A DNA stretch of 64,000 nt, taken from contig JAYRKY010000006.1 of the NCBI GenBank assembly GCA_041905525.1, forward strand, positions 1 to 64,000, read 5' to 3'. Position numbers and translations under genes: made by a program. The stretch is from SHVO01 sp041905525. GTDB lineage: Bacteria > Pseudomonadota > Alphaproteobacteria > Rhodospirillales > Rhodospirillaceae. Below the pieces are notes generated by a model. The model saw only the letters and a list, made by a program, of their open reading frames with translations. It ran no database searches and was not told where the DNA came from. This document shows positions 18,715 through 26,576 of this stretch, piece after piece (positions within the stretch are counted from its first letter, which is position 1; each line of letters starts with the position of its first letter).

Positions 18715-18812
18715 CGGCAGCCGGCGCAGAACGGGTGTAAAAAAACCTTCGATAACGCTGGTTTAACCGGCACTTTGCCGCGAAATCAGGGCCGCAGTGA
18801 CCGGCGAGCAAA

Positions 18813-18843
18813 AGGATATCCTTGGAGATAACTCCAAGGTCTA
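18813..18843 (-). promoter_or_regulatory. MerR-type promoter with 19-bp spacer and dyad
   Basis: On the minus strand, TAGACC (-35, 18843-18838) and TATCCT (-10, 18818-18813) are separated by 19 bp, the overlong spacer typical of MerR-activated promoters. The spacer region contains the perfect dyad CCTTGGAG-ATAA-CTCCAAGG (18820-18839). It faces the leftward operon and lies 20 bp from the divergent merR start, so the regulator likely activates the operon and controls itself from this site. Confidence 0.65.
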
Positions 18844-18863
18844 ACGAATTTTGCGGAGATAAG

Positions 18864-19298
18864 ATGAGTACCATGACGATCGGCCGTCTCGCCCAACTTG
18901 GCGACGTGACCCCGGACACGATCAGGTTCTATGAGAAGCTGAAACTGATTCGCCCGCCGGAACGCAGCCGATCCGGCTACCGTCAGTACAGTGACGAGGC
19001 GTTGTTGCGGCTTTCCTTTATCAAGCGCGCCAAGACGCTTGGTTTCTCTCTCGACGAAATCAAGAAACTCCTGGCGCTCGACGCCAAACGCAACGCGCGG
19101 TGTGGTGAGATGCTGGACATCACAAATGCAAAGTTGGCCGAGACGCGCGCCAACGTGCGTGACCTCTCCCGCATTCGGTCCATCCTGTCGCAGTTGACGG
19201 CCGACTGTCCCGGCGACGCGTCACCGATCGACGACTGCCCCATTCTGGCGTTTCTGCGCGCCCCCAAGCCGCGGCTTAAGGCAAAGTCGAGAGCCTAA
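18864..19298 (+). CDS. MerR-family metal-responsive regulator
   Basis: A 144-residue regulator. The N-terminal winged-helix region has TIGRLAQLGDVTPDTIRFYE and SGYRQYSDEALLRL. A dimerisation coiled coil follows, and the C-terminal metal-binding region has Cys in NARCGE, TADCPGD and DDCPIL. The last two Cys and acidic residues resemble the ZntR/CadR/PbrR branch rather than the C-x7-C loop of CueR; the inducing metal is not certain. The ATG at 18864 has GGAG 5 nt upstream. It is divergent from the large metal operon and next to a MerR-type dyad. A diverged copy of its last 23 codons is found at 19924-19992. Confidence 0.88.
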   Translation: MSTMTIGRLAQLGDVTPDTIRFYEKLKLIRPPERSRSGYRQYSDEALLRLSFIKRAKTLGFSLDEIKKLLALDAKRNARCGEMLDITNAKLAETRANVRDLSRIRSILSQLTADCPGDASPIDDCPILAFLRAPKPRLKAKSRA

Positions 19299-19309
19299 GG
19301 TGCGTCGCA

Positions 19310-19351
19310 TTGACCGGCATCAAAGGACATGAACATCGAGAGACGTATTTT
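19310..19351 (+). promoter_or_regulatory. FNR-type box and -10 upstream of the small exported gene
   Basis: TTGACCGGCATCAA (19310-19323) matches the FNR consensus at nine of ten positions. TATTTT (19346-19351) lies 32 bp downstream centre to centre, the same geometry as at ppsA. The predicted transcript would start near 19358, 34 nt before the ATG at 19392. Confidence 0.55.
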
Positions 19352-19391
19352 TCGTGGGCCAGGCAATGTCAGCAAACATTTGGAGATATCA

Positions 19392-19745
19392 ATGAAAAGA
19401 CTCATGCCCCTATTTGGTGCCATAGCACTCGTCATTGCGCTCGCTGCGCCAGTTGCAAATCATGCCATTGCTGCCGCGAACCATAATCTCGAGGACATGG
19501 TGGCGACCGCCAAGACCGAGGCCGAACACAATGCCGTAGCCGCCGAATATGAATCCTCAGCGAAGGCATTGGAGGCGCAGGCCGTAGCGCATGACAAGAT
19601 GGCGAAAACCTATAAGGGCCATCCCAGTAAAGGTGCTGATCTTTCGAGCCATTGCGAGAGCCTTGCCGCCAACTACCGTGATTCGGCAAAACTAAATCGG
19701 CAGCTCGCCGAAGCGCACCGGGAACTGGCCCGAACCGCTCGCTAA
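19392..19745 (+). CDS. small exported helical protein of unknown function
   Basis: A 117-residue product with a signal peptide (residues 1-27, cleavage near AIAA) and a mature part that is almost entirely helical, rich in Ala, Glu, Lys and His, with one Cys (SHCESL). Similar small helical exported proteins occur near metal genes, but no function is known. A good ribosome binding site (GGAGA) precedes the ATG at 19392. It has its own FNR-type promoter candidate and a hairpin terminator after the stop. Confidence 0.7.
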   Translation: MKRLMPLFGAIALVIALAAPVANHAIAAANHNLEDMVATAKTEAEHNAVAAEYESSAKALEAQAVAHDKMAKTYKGHPSKGADLSSHCESLAANYRDSAKLNRQLAEAHRELARTAR

Positions 19746-19759
19746 CGTTTGTCTGGGAC

Positions 19760-19792
19760 CACGGCTGCGATCACGATCACATCGCAGCCGTG
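19760..19792 (+). terminator. hairpin after the small exported gene
   Basis: CACGGCTGCGAT and ATCGCAGCCGTG form a perfect 12-bp stem with a 9-nt loop. No clear U-tract follows on the plus strand, so it is either a weak or factor-assisted terminator or a stabilising 3' hairpin. Confidence 0.5.
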
Positions 19793-19850
19793 CCGCTCTT
19801 GGCAGACCTATAGCACCGGCACCGGGCATACGTTCCAACGATCTCAGTCG

Positions 19851-19913
19851 TCAACGCCACGTCTGGATACCTAACACAAGGCTCGTGGCGCCGACCTTCT
19901 CGCCCACAGGCGC
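19851..19913 (-). pseudogene. 3' remnant of a second copB (outer membrane)
   Basis: The last 20 codons and stop read VGEKVGATSLVLGIQTW near the end, closely matching the C-terminus of the intact CopB at 22037 (GEPVGSTSFVVGIRAWF). The DNA is diverged, so this is not a recent copy. No further upstream coding similarity is obvious. It ends head-on with a merR remnant, suggesting a rearrangement scar. Confidence 0.6.
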
Positions 19914-19923
19914 GTACAGAAAA

Positions 19924-19992
19924 ATTGCCGACGGCCCTATTCTTGCGTTTCTGCGAGCACCGAGGCCGCATCTTAAGATAAAATCGCGCAAG
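19924..19992 (+). pseudogene. 3' remnant of a second merR
   Basis: Twenty-three codons read GPILAFLRAPRPHLKIKSRK at their end, matching the C-terminus of the intact MerR (CPILAFLRAPKPRLKAKSRA at 19236-19295). Only the tail remains and the stop is displaced downstream. Next to the copB remnant it marks the join between the FNR/MerR region and the copper region. Confidence 0.65.
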
Positions 19993-20021
19993 TATTTTCC
20001 CATGTCGTCATGGAACTGCAG

Positions 20022-21287
20022 ATGAGCGAACCTCAAGAGCGGCCGCCCTCCACACTCAATCAATCGTGTTTCTGCACGACCGTCGATCGCGGCGAACTGC
20101 TGCAGGCGCTTCAACGCGAGATCGGGGACGACAATCTGGCGCGCGCGCTCGCAACGACCCATCCGCATTTATTCGCAAGCGTCTCCATGTTCCTTTCCGC
20201 GAGCGACTTCGCGCGCATGCGCGACGTCGTTCAAGCGATTGAGTCCATTGCAGCCCTTCCGGACTATCGGCAAACCGTCCTTTCGTGGGCACCGACCATC
20301 GCGCAGCACAGCCCCGGCCCGATCGGCGCTTTCATGGGCTACGACTTTCATGTGGGCGACGGCGCGCCACAACTCATCGAGATCAATACCAACGCCGGCG
20401 GTGCGTTTCTCAACGCCTTTCTCGCGCGCGCGCAAACAGCCTGCTGCCGAGAGGCGCGGCGCCGTGGCATTGAAACCACAACAGGGTTTGAGTCCGCGAT
20501 CGAGGCGATGTTTCGGGCCGAGTGGCGGCGACAACGTGGCGATGCGCCGCTGACCACCATCGCGATCGTCGACGACGCGCCGCAAGAGCAATATCTCTAT
20601 CCTGAATTCCTGCTCGCCCAACGCCTGTTAACGCAGGCCTGCCTCCAGGCCGTCGTTGTGGACGCCAAAGAGTTGTCCTACCAAGACGGCCGTCTGGTCG
20701 TCGCGGGGAAGACCGTCGATCTTGTCTACAACAGATTGACCGATTTTGCGTTCGCATATCCCGATCATGCCGCCCTGCACGGCGCCTATCGCGATGGGGC
20801 GGTAGTGGTCACGCCCAACCCGCACATTCACGCCCTCCTCGCGGATAAACGAAACCTGACGCTTTTGTCTGACCGAACGGCCCTGACCTCCTGGGGCGTT
20901 GAAGAGCGCGTCGCCGACATCTTGGAAGCGTCCATCCCCCGCACGGTCTGTGTGACGGCGGATAACGCCGCCGACATGTGGAAAAACCGTCGCCAGTTCT
21001 TCTTCAAGCCGATGGCCGGGTTTGGCAGCAAAGGCGCTTATCGCGGAGATAAGGTCACGAAGGGCGTTTGGGAGAGCATCGTCAGCGGCGGATATGTGGC
21101 GCAGGCTTTCGCCCCGCCAGGACAGCGAACGATCAAGCTCGACGGCGCTGAAGTGCCGCTCAAGGTCGATATTCGCCTCTATACCTATGCCGGTCAGAAT
21201 CTCATGGTCGCCGCACGGCTCTACCAGGGCCAAACCACGAATTTGAGAACTCAGGGCGGCGGCTTCGCCCCCGTCTTCCTAACCTGA
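20022..21287 (+). CDS. ATP-grasp-like protein of unknown function
   Basis: About 421 residues, soluble, no signal peptide. The C-terminal part resembles ATP-grasp ligases: KPMAGFGSKGAYRGDKV looks like the glycine-rich ATP loop (about residue 330), and later DIRLYTY and a Gln/Gly-rich tail (QGGGFAPVF) follow. The N-terminal part contains LIEINTNAGGAFLNAF, similar to the metal-binding Glu/Asn motif of glutathionylspermidine-synthase-like or permuted ATP-grasp proteins. A peptide or amine ligase activity is an inference. I use the ATG at 20022 (GGA 7 nt upstream); 20010 is also possible. It starts right after the remnant scar. Confidence 0.6.
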   Translation: MSEPQERPPSTLNQSCFCTTVDRGELLQALQREIGDDNLARALATTHPHLFASVSMFLSASDFARMRDVVQAIESIAALPDYRQTVLSWAPTIAQHSPGPIGAFMGYDFHVGDGAPQLIEINTNAGGAFLNAFLARAQTACCREARRRGIETTTGFESAIEAMFRAEWRRQRGDAPLTTIAIVDDAPQEQYLYPEFLLAQRLLTQACLQAVVVDAKELSYQDGRLVVAGKTVDLVYNRLTDFAFAYPDHAALHGAYRDGAVVVTPNPHIHALLADKRNLTLLSDRTALTSWGVEERVADILEASIPRTVCVTADNAADMWKNRRQFFFKPMAGFGSKGAYRGDKVTKGVWESIVSGGYVAQAFAPPGQRTIKLDGAEVPLKVDIRLYTYAGQNLMVAARLYQGQTTNLRTQGGGFAPVFLT

Positions 21288-21315
21288 GCGCTTGCTGACC
21301 CGAGCCTCGTTTGTC

Positions 21316-22017
21316 CTAGCACGGACGTGGGAGCGCATCCTCGCAGGATACTGCTACCTTTTCAGGCGGCGCCTTCGTGAAGATCATATAGACCAGGTAT
21401 GCGGATACGATCGCACCTCCAAAGCAAAAGACGGAGACATAGGCATAGCGGAAGAAGAGATAGGTGATGGCGAGCACAACGGCGACCAGCACGCCGAAAA
21501 TGCGGGCCTCCCGTGCACTCGAAATCAGAAGTGGGAGAATGATTATCGTGACATAGATCATGTACGTCACCTCGCGGCGCGTGATTGCATCGAGCAATTC
21601 GATATCTTCATACCGGATGGCGTAATCGAGGAACCGCGTCACCAGCCATCCGTCATGGGCGAAGTACGGAATATATAGAACGCCGCCCAGAATGGCCCCG
21701 GCGATCACGAAGGTCAGGTAGAGCGGGCGGCGGCGGCTTGGTTCCAGGAAGAGCCCGGACACCGGGACCCATATAGGCCATGCTAACCAGGAGAAAAACA
21801 TATAGGCGAGCGAATAGCGTGCGACTGTCGCCGCGTCCGCATGCGCCCCAGCCGACCACACCATGCCTTCCAGAAATTGCTGTACCCCAAACAAGATCGG
21901 GAGGCCACAGAGCGGCAAGTAGCGCCGGTCAACCTTGGACGCACGATAGAGCGCTACTCCGCCCGCGGGAATAAGCGCAGCGGCGGCGCTGAAGCTGACG
22001 GCGGCGGAGAAACACAT
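21316..22017 (-). CDS. DUF6629-like membrane protein
   Basis: A 233-residue protein with about seven hydrophobic segments and the N-terminal signature MCFSAAVSFSAAAALIP plus LPILFGVQQFLEGMVW, as in the DUF6629 family. Function is unknown. It lies downstream of copB on the same strand, 20 nt after its stop, and may be the last gene of the copA-copB transcript. Confidence 0.75.
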   Translation of the reverse strand: MCFSAAVSFSAAAALIPAGGVALYRASKVDRRYLPLCGLPILFGVQQFLEGMVWSAGAHADAATVARYSLAYMFFSWLAWPIWVPVSGLFLEPSRRRPLYLTFVIAGAILGGVLYIPYFAHDGWLVTRFLDYAIRYEDIELLDAITRREVTYMIYVTIIILPLLISSAREARIFGVLVAVVLAITYLFFRYAYVSVFCFGGAIVSAYLVYMIFTKAPPEKVAVSCEDALPRPC

Positions 22018-22036
22018 GAGATCGCATCCGTCCGGG

Positions 22037-23200
22037 CTAGAACCACGCCCTGATACCTACCACAAAACTGGTACTTCCGACGGGCTCCCCGGCGGCGCGC
22101 GCAAAATCGGCGGTGTTGCCGGTCTTGCGCTTATAGGAGAGCCCAATGTATGGCGCAAACTCACGGCGAATTTCGTACCGCAGGCGCAGTTCGGCCTCGA
22201 CAGTCGAAATGCCCGCTCCGGTTTGAAGCTCCGGAACATCCTGCGTCGCAACATCAATTTCCGCGCGCGGCTGCAGGATTAAGCGCTGCGTGACATTGAG
22301 ATCGTAATAACCTTCGATCCGCGCATGCACGTCGCCCTTGTTGGAGACAAACAACGCGCCTCCGACTTCGAACCAGTACGGGGCGAGCCCTTCGATACCA
22401 ACCGCTGCGTAAGCTCGCGACGGATTGGGCACAAAGTCGTAGCGCAAACCTGCCTGAAGATTGAAGTAGGGGCCAATGGGACGGGCATAGAGCGCCTGCA
22501 CTTCGACTTCTTCAAGGGCACCGTCAAGTTCGCCGTCGCCCTTGAATTTGACGACCCCACGATGCGTGTCGCCGCCGTACCAAGCTTCACCTTCCCAGCG
22601 GTAGCCTCCTTCGCCTTTGCGGCTTTGAAGCTCAAAGATGTTTAGTGAAACCAGCGAGATCAATGTACCGCCGTGCTCGCTCGTGAGTAGAGCACGCGCA
22701 TCGGACATGGCCTTCGGGTCGTAAAAACGGTCCGCCGCATGATCGGTCACGGTAGGTGCAAGGTCACTTTCGTAAACAGGAATGTAGTCCATGCCCATGG
22801 AGTCTTTCTTAGGCACAGGCGACGTATCGGGTTCTCCCATCGGATTCTTATAGTAGAGGACCCGGCCTTTATCCTGCTGCTTCGGCGCGTCAGCTTCATA
22901 CACAGGAATGTAGTCCATCCCCATAGAGTCTTTCTTCGGAACCGGTGACGTGTCCGGTTCACCCATGGGATTCTTGTAGTAGAGAATGCGCCCCTTGTTC
23001 TGTGTCCCGGCAGCGGGCGCATGCCCGGCGTGATCAGGCTGCTGCGTGGCCGCAGGTTGGGGTGTGGCAGGCGCGGCGTGGTCGGCGTGGTCTGCCGACG
23101 CTGCGGGTTTCGCCGCAGCAGCGCCGTGGTCATGGACATGATCCTGCGCGGCGGCCGTGGTGCTCAACGCTAACGCGGTAATGAATGCGATCCTGCTCAC
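22037..23200 (-). CDS. copB: outer-membrane copper resistance protein CopB
   Basis: A 387-residue product. After a signal peptide and a His/Ala-rich segment come two nearly identical 38-40 residue repeats containing YYKNPMGEPDTSPVPKKD and MGMDYIPVY (about residues 78-155), resembling heavy-metal-binding HMBD/YHS-like modules, and then the beta-barrel CopB domain ending in a C-terminal Phe. CopB binds or passes copper at the outer membrane with CopA. The start is a GTG at 23200 whose GTGA overlaps the copA stop, with AGGAG 8 nt upstream; an earlier in-frame start would lie inside copA. The repeat insertion is not part of standard CopB. Confidence 0.88.
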   Translation of the reverse strand: MSRIAFITALALSTTAAAQDHVHDHGAAAAKPAASADHADHAAPATPQPAATQQPDHAGHAPAAGTQNKGRILYYKNPMGEPDTSPVPKKDSMGMDYIPVYEADAPKQQDKGRVLYYKNPMGEPDTSPVPKKDSMGMDYIPVYESDLAPTVTDHAADRFYDPKAMSDARALLTSEHGGTLISLVSLNIFELQSRKGEGGYRWEGEAWYGGDTHRGVVKFKGDGELDGALEEVEVQALYARPIGPYFNLQAGLRYDFVPNPSRAYAAVGIEGLAPYWFEVGGALFVSNKGDVHARIEGYYDLNVTQRLILQPRAEIDVATQDVPELQTGAGISTVEAELRLRYEIRREFAPYIGLSYKRKTGNTADFARAAGEPVGSTSFVVGIRAWF

Positions 23201-25029
23201 AGGGCATCTCCTGCGAGCGGGCGAATACTGACAACCTGAAACATGCCTGCGTGCATGTGGTAGAGAAGATGGCAATGGAACGCCCAATCCCCGGGCGCAT
23301 CAGCGGTCAAGTCAAAAGTGGCTTTACCGCCCGGAGCTACGTTTACCGTGTGCTTGCGCGGATGATGACCTGGGTTACCGGTGACTAATTCGAAGAAATG
23401 ACCATGAAGATGGATCGGGTGAGCCATCATGGTGTCGTTGACGAGCGTCACGCGTACGCGTTCGTTGGTGCGGAAAGCAATCGGCGCCTTTACCTCACTG
23501 AACTTCTCGCCGTCGAACGCCCACATAAAGCGTTCCATATTGCCGGTAAGGTGGATTTCCATTTCCCGACTTGGTGGCCGTGTATCCGGGTTTGGCTCGA
23601 GCGCAACGAGATCGGTGTAGACCAGAACCTTGTGCCCGACGTTCTCAAGCCCGATGCCGGGCTCGCCGAGACGGTCCTTGGCCATCGGCGAGATCATCTG
23701 GACCCCAGGCCCCATCTTTACCTGCGGCGCATTTTTTGGATCACGCATGTCCATGTCGCCATGGTCCATAGCGCCCATGGTTGACTGGTCCATTCCTGGC
23801 GTGGCGCCGTGGTCCATCTGGGAATGGTCCATTTTGGAATGATCCATCGGCGCAGCGTTGTCATGGTTCATGGCCGCGTGATCCATGCCGCCCATCGCGC
23901 CATGGTCCATTCCCGGCATCGACCCGCCGCCCATATCCATGCCCATGTCCTTCATGGTCAGGATGGGACGTTCGCGTAGCGGCGGAATCGCCGCGGTCAT
24001 GCCCTCGCGCGGCGCCAGCGTCGCAACTCCCATACCGGATCGATCTACTGCTTCCGCGACAAGCGTGTACGCCTGGTCGTTCGGACGCACGACCACGTCA
24101 TAGGTTTCCGCAACGCCGATTTGGAATTCCTCGACATCGACCGGACGCACATTCTCACCATCCGCCTGAACCACTGTCATGGTCATGCCGGGGATGCGGA
24201 CATTAAAGTTTGTCATTGCCGCCGCGTTGATGAAGCGCAGGCGGACACGTTCGCCCGGTTTGAAAAGCGCCGTCCAGTTATCGTCCGGCGCGTGACCGTT
24301 GACCAGGTAGGTGTAGGCAGCGCCGGTGACATCGGAAATGTCCGTGGGGTCCATCCGCATCTGCGCCCACATCAACCGGTCCTTCAACGGCAGATCCTTG
24401 CCGGCCAGGAGACTGGAGAGCGTTTGCTTCTGGAAATTGAACACGCCTGGCTGCTGTTTCAGCCGTTTGAAGATGGTGTGCGGGTGCATAAAGCTGAAAT
24501 CGGCCAGCACAATCACATGCTCGCGGTCATAGGCGATAGGATCGGCGCCGGAGGGTTCCAAGATCAGCGGGCCATAGTGGCCCATCTGCTCCTGCAAACC
24601 GGAGTGGCTGTGATACCAAAAGGTGCCGGCGTGCTTGATGGGGAATTCATAGACAAAGGTTTCGCCGGGCTTGATGCCGGGGAAACTGACGCCTGGAACG
24701 CCGTCCATCTGAAACGGCAGCAGCACGCCATGCCAATGGATCGAGGTTTCTTCATCGAGAGCATTTGTGACGGAAAGACGCACATTCGTGCCCTGGCGCA
24801 AGCGAAGAAGCGGCCCGGGGATGGTGCCGTTAATTGTCACAGCATGCGCAGAGCGTTTTCCGATGGGCCAGGTTGTGTGGCCGATTGTCAGTTTGACATC
24901 CGGGCCGGAAAGCGATGGGAGCGGGCGGACCGTGCCGCGGCTATTGGTTTGAGCCCAAGCCGGTAACAGGCTGGCGCCCATAGCGGCGGCACTTAAGGCG
25001 AGCGCACCTCGGCGGTTAAACGTTCTCAT
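23197..25029 (-). CDS. copA: multicopper oxidase CopA
   Basis: A 610-residue periplasmic oxidase with a Tat-type signal (NRRGALALS). The Cu-ligand motifs are IHWHG, WYHSH, HPIHLHGHFF and HCHLLYHMHAGM. A Met/His-rich insertion of about 80 residues (about 360-440, repeated MDHSKMDH-type units) is typical for binding many Cu(I) ions. It oxidises Cu(I) and detoxifies the periplasm. Translationally coupled to copB by a four-base overlap. Because a Cu ATPase at 29198 is also called CopA in general usage, this entry is the oxidase. Confidence 0.95.
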   Translation of the reverse strand: MRTFNRRGALALSAAAMGASLLPAWAQTNSRGTVRPLPSLSGPDVKLTIGHTTWPIGKRSAHAVTINGTIPGPLLRLRQGTNVRLSVTNALDEETSIHWHGVLLPFQMDGVPGVSFPGIKPGETFVYEFPIKHAGTFWYHSHSGLQEQMGHYGPLILEPSGADPIAYDREHVIVLADFSFMHPHTIFKRLKQQPGVFNFQKQTLSSLLAGKDLPLKDRLMWAQMRMDPTDISDVTGAAYTYLVNGHAPDDNWTALFKPGERVRLRFINAAAMTNFNVRIPGMTMTVVQADGENVRPVDVEEFQIGVAETYDVVVRPNDQAYTLVAEAVDRSGMGVATLAPREGMTAAIPPLRERPILTMKDMGMDMGGGSMPGMDHGAMGGMDHAAMNHDNAAPMDHSKMDHSQMDHGATPGMDQSTMGAMDHGDMDMRDPKNAPQVKMGPGVQMISPMAKDRLGEPGIGLENVGHKVLVYTDLVALEPNPDTRPPSREMEIHLTGNMERFMWAFDGEKFSEVKAPIAFRTNERVRVTLVNDTMMAHPIHLHGHFFELVTGNPGHHPRKHTVNVAPGGKATFDLTADAPGDWAFHCHLLYHMHAGMFQVVSIRPLAGDAL

Positions 25030-25153
25030 GACTAGCGTCCAGAAATAACAATTGGAGCGAAAAGTAACCGGATAGCGCCCACGGCATGCAGGCCCTTTGT
25101 TCTAAATACGCATCTGGCCGGGCGATCCCTCGCGCAGGCGAGGATATTCGAGC

Positions 25154-25729
25154 TTATCCGATCCCGTCGGCTCGCAGGAGCTCTTCCAGGCGCTGCTTGG
25201 CGCGCCTGACCTTCATCTCTACGGACTTCACGGAGGTTTTGAGTTGGGTTGCGGCCTCTTGCTGGGAGAGCCCGGCAAACGCAGTGAGCACGAGGACTTC
25301 CTTCTGGGCTGACGGAAGTTGTGCGATAGCGCGATCAAGGGCCTGCAGCCGGGCGGCTTCGGATTCCGCCCGTTCAGCGGCAATGTCGGCACTCGCTTCC
25401 GAGGTCTCCGAAACGCTGAGCAATCCAAAAAGGCGTGTCACGTTACGCCGGACCGCCTGACGGCGTCCGAAATCTCGGCACTTGTTGAGCGCAATCGTAC
25501 GCAGCCACGCGCCGAAATCCCGGGCGGTATCGTAGCTCGCCAGGGCGAGCCATGCCGCCACGAAGCTGTCCTGCACGATATCGAGCGCGTCGCTGCTATT
25601 GCCGATGTAGTGGCGGGCGATACGGTAAATCTGCGCTTTGTGGCGAATGACGAGCTGATCGAATGCCCGCCTGTTGCCGTTCTGGGCGTCGCTCGCCAGA
25701 ACTGCATCAGGCTGATCCGCCGCCGTCAT
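25154..25729 (-). CDS. ECF sigma factor, CnrH-like
   Basis: A 191-residue sigma-70 ECF factor with region 2 (about residues 20-85, DALDIVQDSFVAAW) and region 4 (about 120-180, AQKEVLVLTAFAGLSQQEAATQL). It shares its start base with the stop of the CnrX-like gene, and CnrY-like comes before that, matching the order cnrY-cnrX-cnrH. In the nickel/cobalt system the Y and X proteins hold the sigma factor at the membrane until metal is sensed (established for CnrYXH). Here its neighbours are copA-copB, so copper responsiveness is inferred. Confidence 0.88.
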   Translation of the reverse strand: MTAADQPDAVLASDAQNGNRRAFDQLVIRHKAQIYRIARHYIGNSSDALDIVQDSFVAAWLALASYDTARDFGAWLRTIALNKCRDFGRRQAVRRNVTRLFGLLSVSETSEASADIAAERAESEAARLQALDRAIAQLPSAQKEVLVLTAFAGLSQQEAATQLKTSVKSVEMKVRRAKQRLEELLRADGIG

Positions 25730-26169
25730 CAGGGCGGGTCCGCGGATAACGCCTGACGAACAGTCTTATCAAACGTCTGCGCTTGTTCCGGTGTCAACAC
25801 GGCGCGCATCTCAAGAATGTGCACAACCGTCAGCTCTTGAAGTTTGGCCATCGCAGCGTGGAAGTGAGAAATGGCCGTTTTAGCGGCATCACCGTAAGCA
25901 CGTTCAGATTCTAAGGCCCGCGCCAGCTCCAGATTGGCCGCGCGCATCTGAATGTCGAGCTCTTTGCGGTCCAGGGCAAACTTCGCTTCAATGGCCTCGA
26001 TCTTTTTTTCCTGCTCCTGGGAGAGGCCTAATTGATGGTGGAGGATGTTATGGACATCAGCCGCTTCGTGGCTGTGACCTCCGCCCATTCCCTTGCCGAT
26101 CCACACACCTGCCGCCATCGCAATGACGGTCAGCACGATAACGGCGATTGCCGTTCTCGCGGCGGTCAT
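25729..26169 (-). CDS. periplasmic metal sensor, CnrX-like
   Basis: A 146-residue protein with one N-terminal membrane anchor (about residues 5-25), then a four-helix Spy/CnrX-type domain. The segment HSHEAADVHNILHHQLGLS supplies several His possibly forming the metal site, and the end of the domain has VLTPEQAQTFDK, a hallmark of the family. It would bind metal in the periplasm and loosen the anti-sigma factor. It overlaps the CnrY-like gene by four bases. Confidence 0.82.
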   Translation of the reverse strand: MTAARTAIAVIVLTVIAMAAGVWIGKGMGGGHSHEAADVHNILHHQLGLSQEQEKKIEAIEAKFALDRKELDIQMRAANLELARALESERAYGDAAKTAISHFHAAMAKLQELTVVHILEMRAVLTPEQAQTFDKTVRQALSADPP

Positions 26170-26450
26170 GACTGCGCGCCAAGCAGCAGCGTCGACGGAG
26201 CCGGCACACCGCGAAGAGAAAATGCGTCAAACCCTGGCGACGCATTTGCGTCGCGTGGCGCGAAGCTACCAAGGGCAAAGCCACCCATGATCACGATCGC
26301 GACGACACCGGCCTGACAGGTCAGCACGATGCGACGCAACCGCGCCGCTTCCTGGTCGGCCGCTACTTTGTGCCAAATCCCGGCTTCCAGCCCTTCGAGG
26401 CCGGGCGTCACGAGGGAATTTCTAAGGTTTTCTAGGTCGTTTTCCAGCAT
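26166..26450 (-). CDS. anti-sigma factor, CnrY-like
   Basis: A 94-residue single-pass membrane protein: cytoplasmic N-terminus (residues 1-40), one membrane segment (about 43-63) and a periplasmic tail of about 30 residues. This is the layout of CnrY, which traps the ECF sigma factor through its cytoplasmic helix pair. First gene of the sigma operon; divergent from the cusF-like gene across a 126-bp control region. Confidence 0.75.
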   Translation of the reverse strand: MLENDLENLRNSLVTPGLEGLEAGIWHKVAADQEAARLRRIVLTCQAGVVAIVIMGGFALGSFAPRDANASPGFDAFSLRGVPAPSTLLLGAQS

Positions 26451-26496
26451 GGCGATCTACGGTTGGAGTCACATGAGATACGCAGCCGCCGGCCCC

Positions 26497-26512
26497 ACCC
26501 CTCGCGAGGGGT
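26497..26512. promoter_or_regulatory. 16-bp perfect palindrome between divergent operons
   Basis: ACCCCTCGCGAGGGGT is a perfect palindrome located between the CnrY-like gene and the cusF-like gene. Its ACCCC/GGGGT half-sites are shared with the two operator-like sequences before csoR, so CsoR binding is possible, but spacing differs and this is inference only. Confidence 0.4.
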
Positions 26513-26576
26513 TCTCCAGCCTGGTGCGTACTTCCTTATATCACGGACCCAATTTGACCCTGAATAAGGAGCTTCC

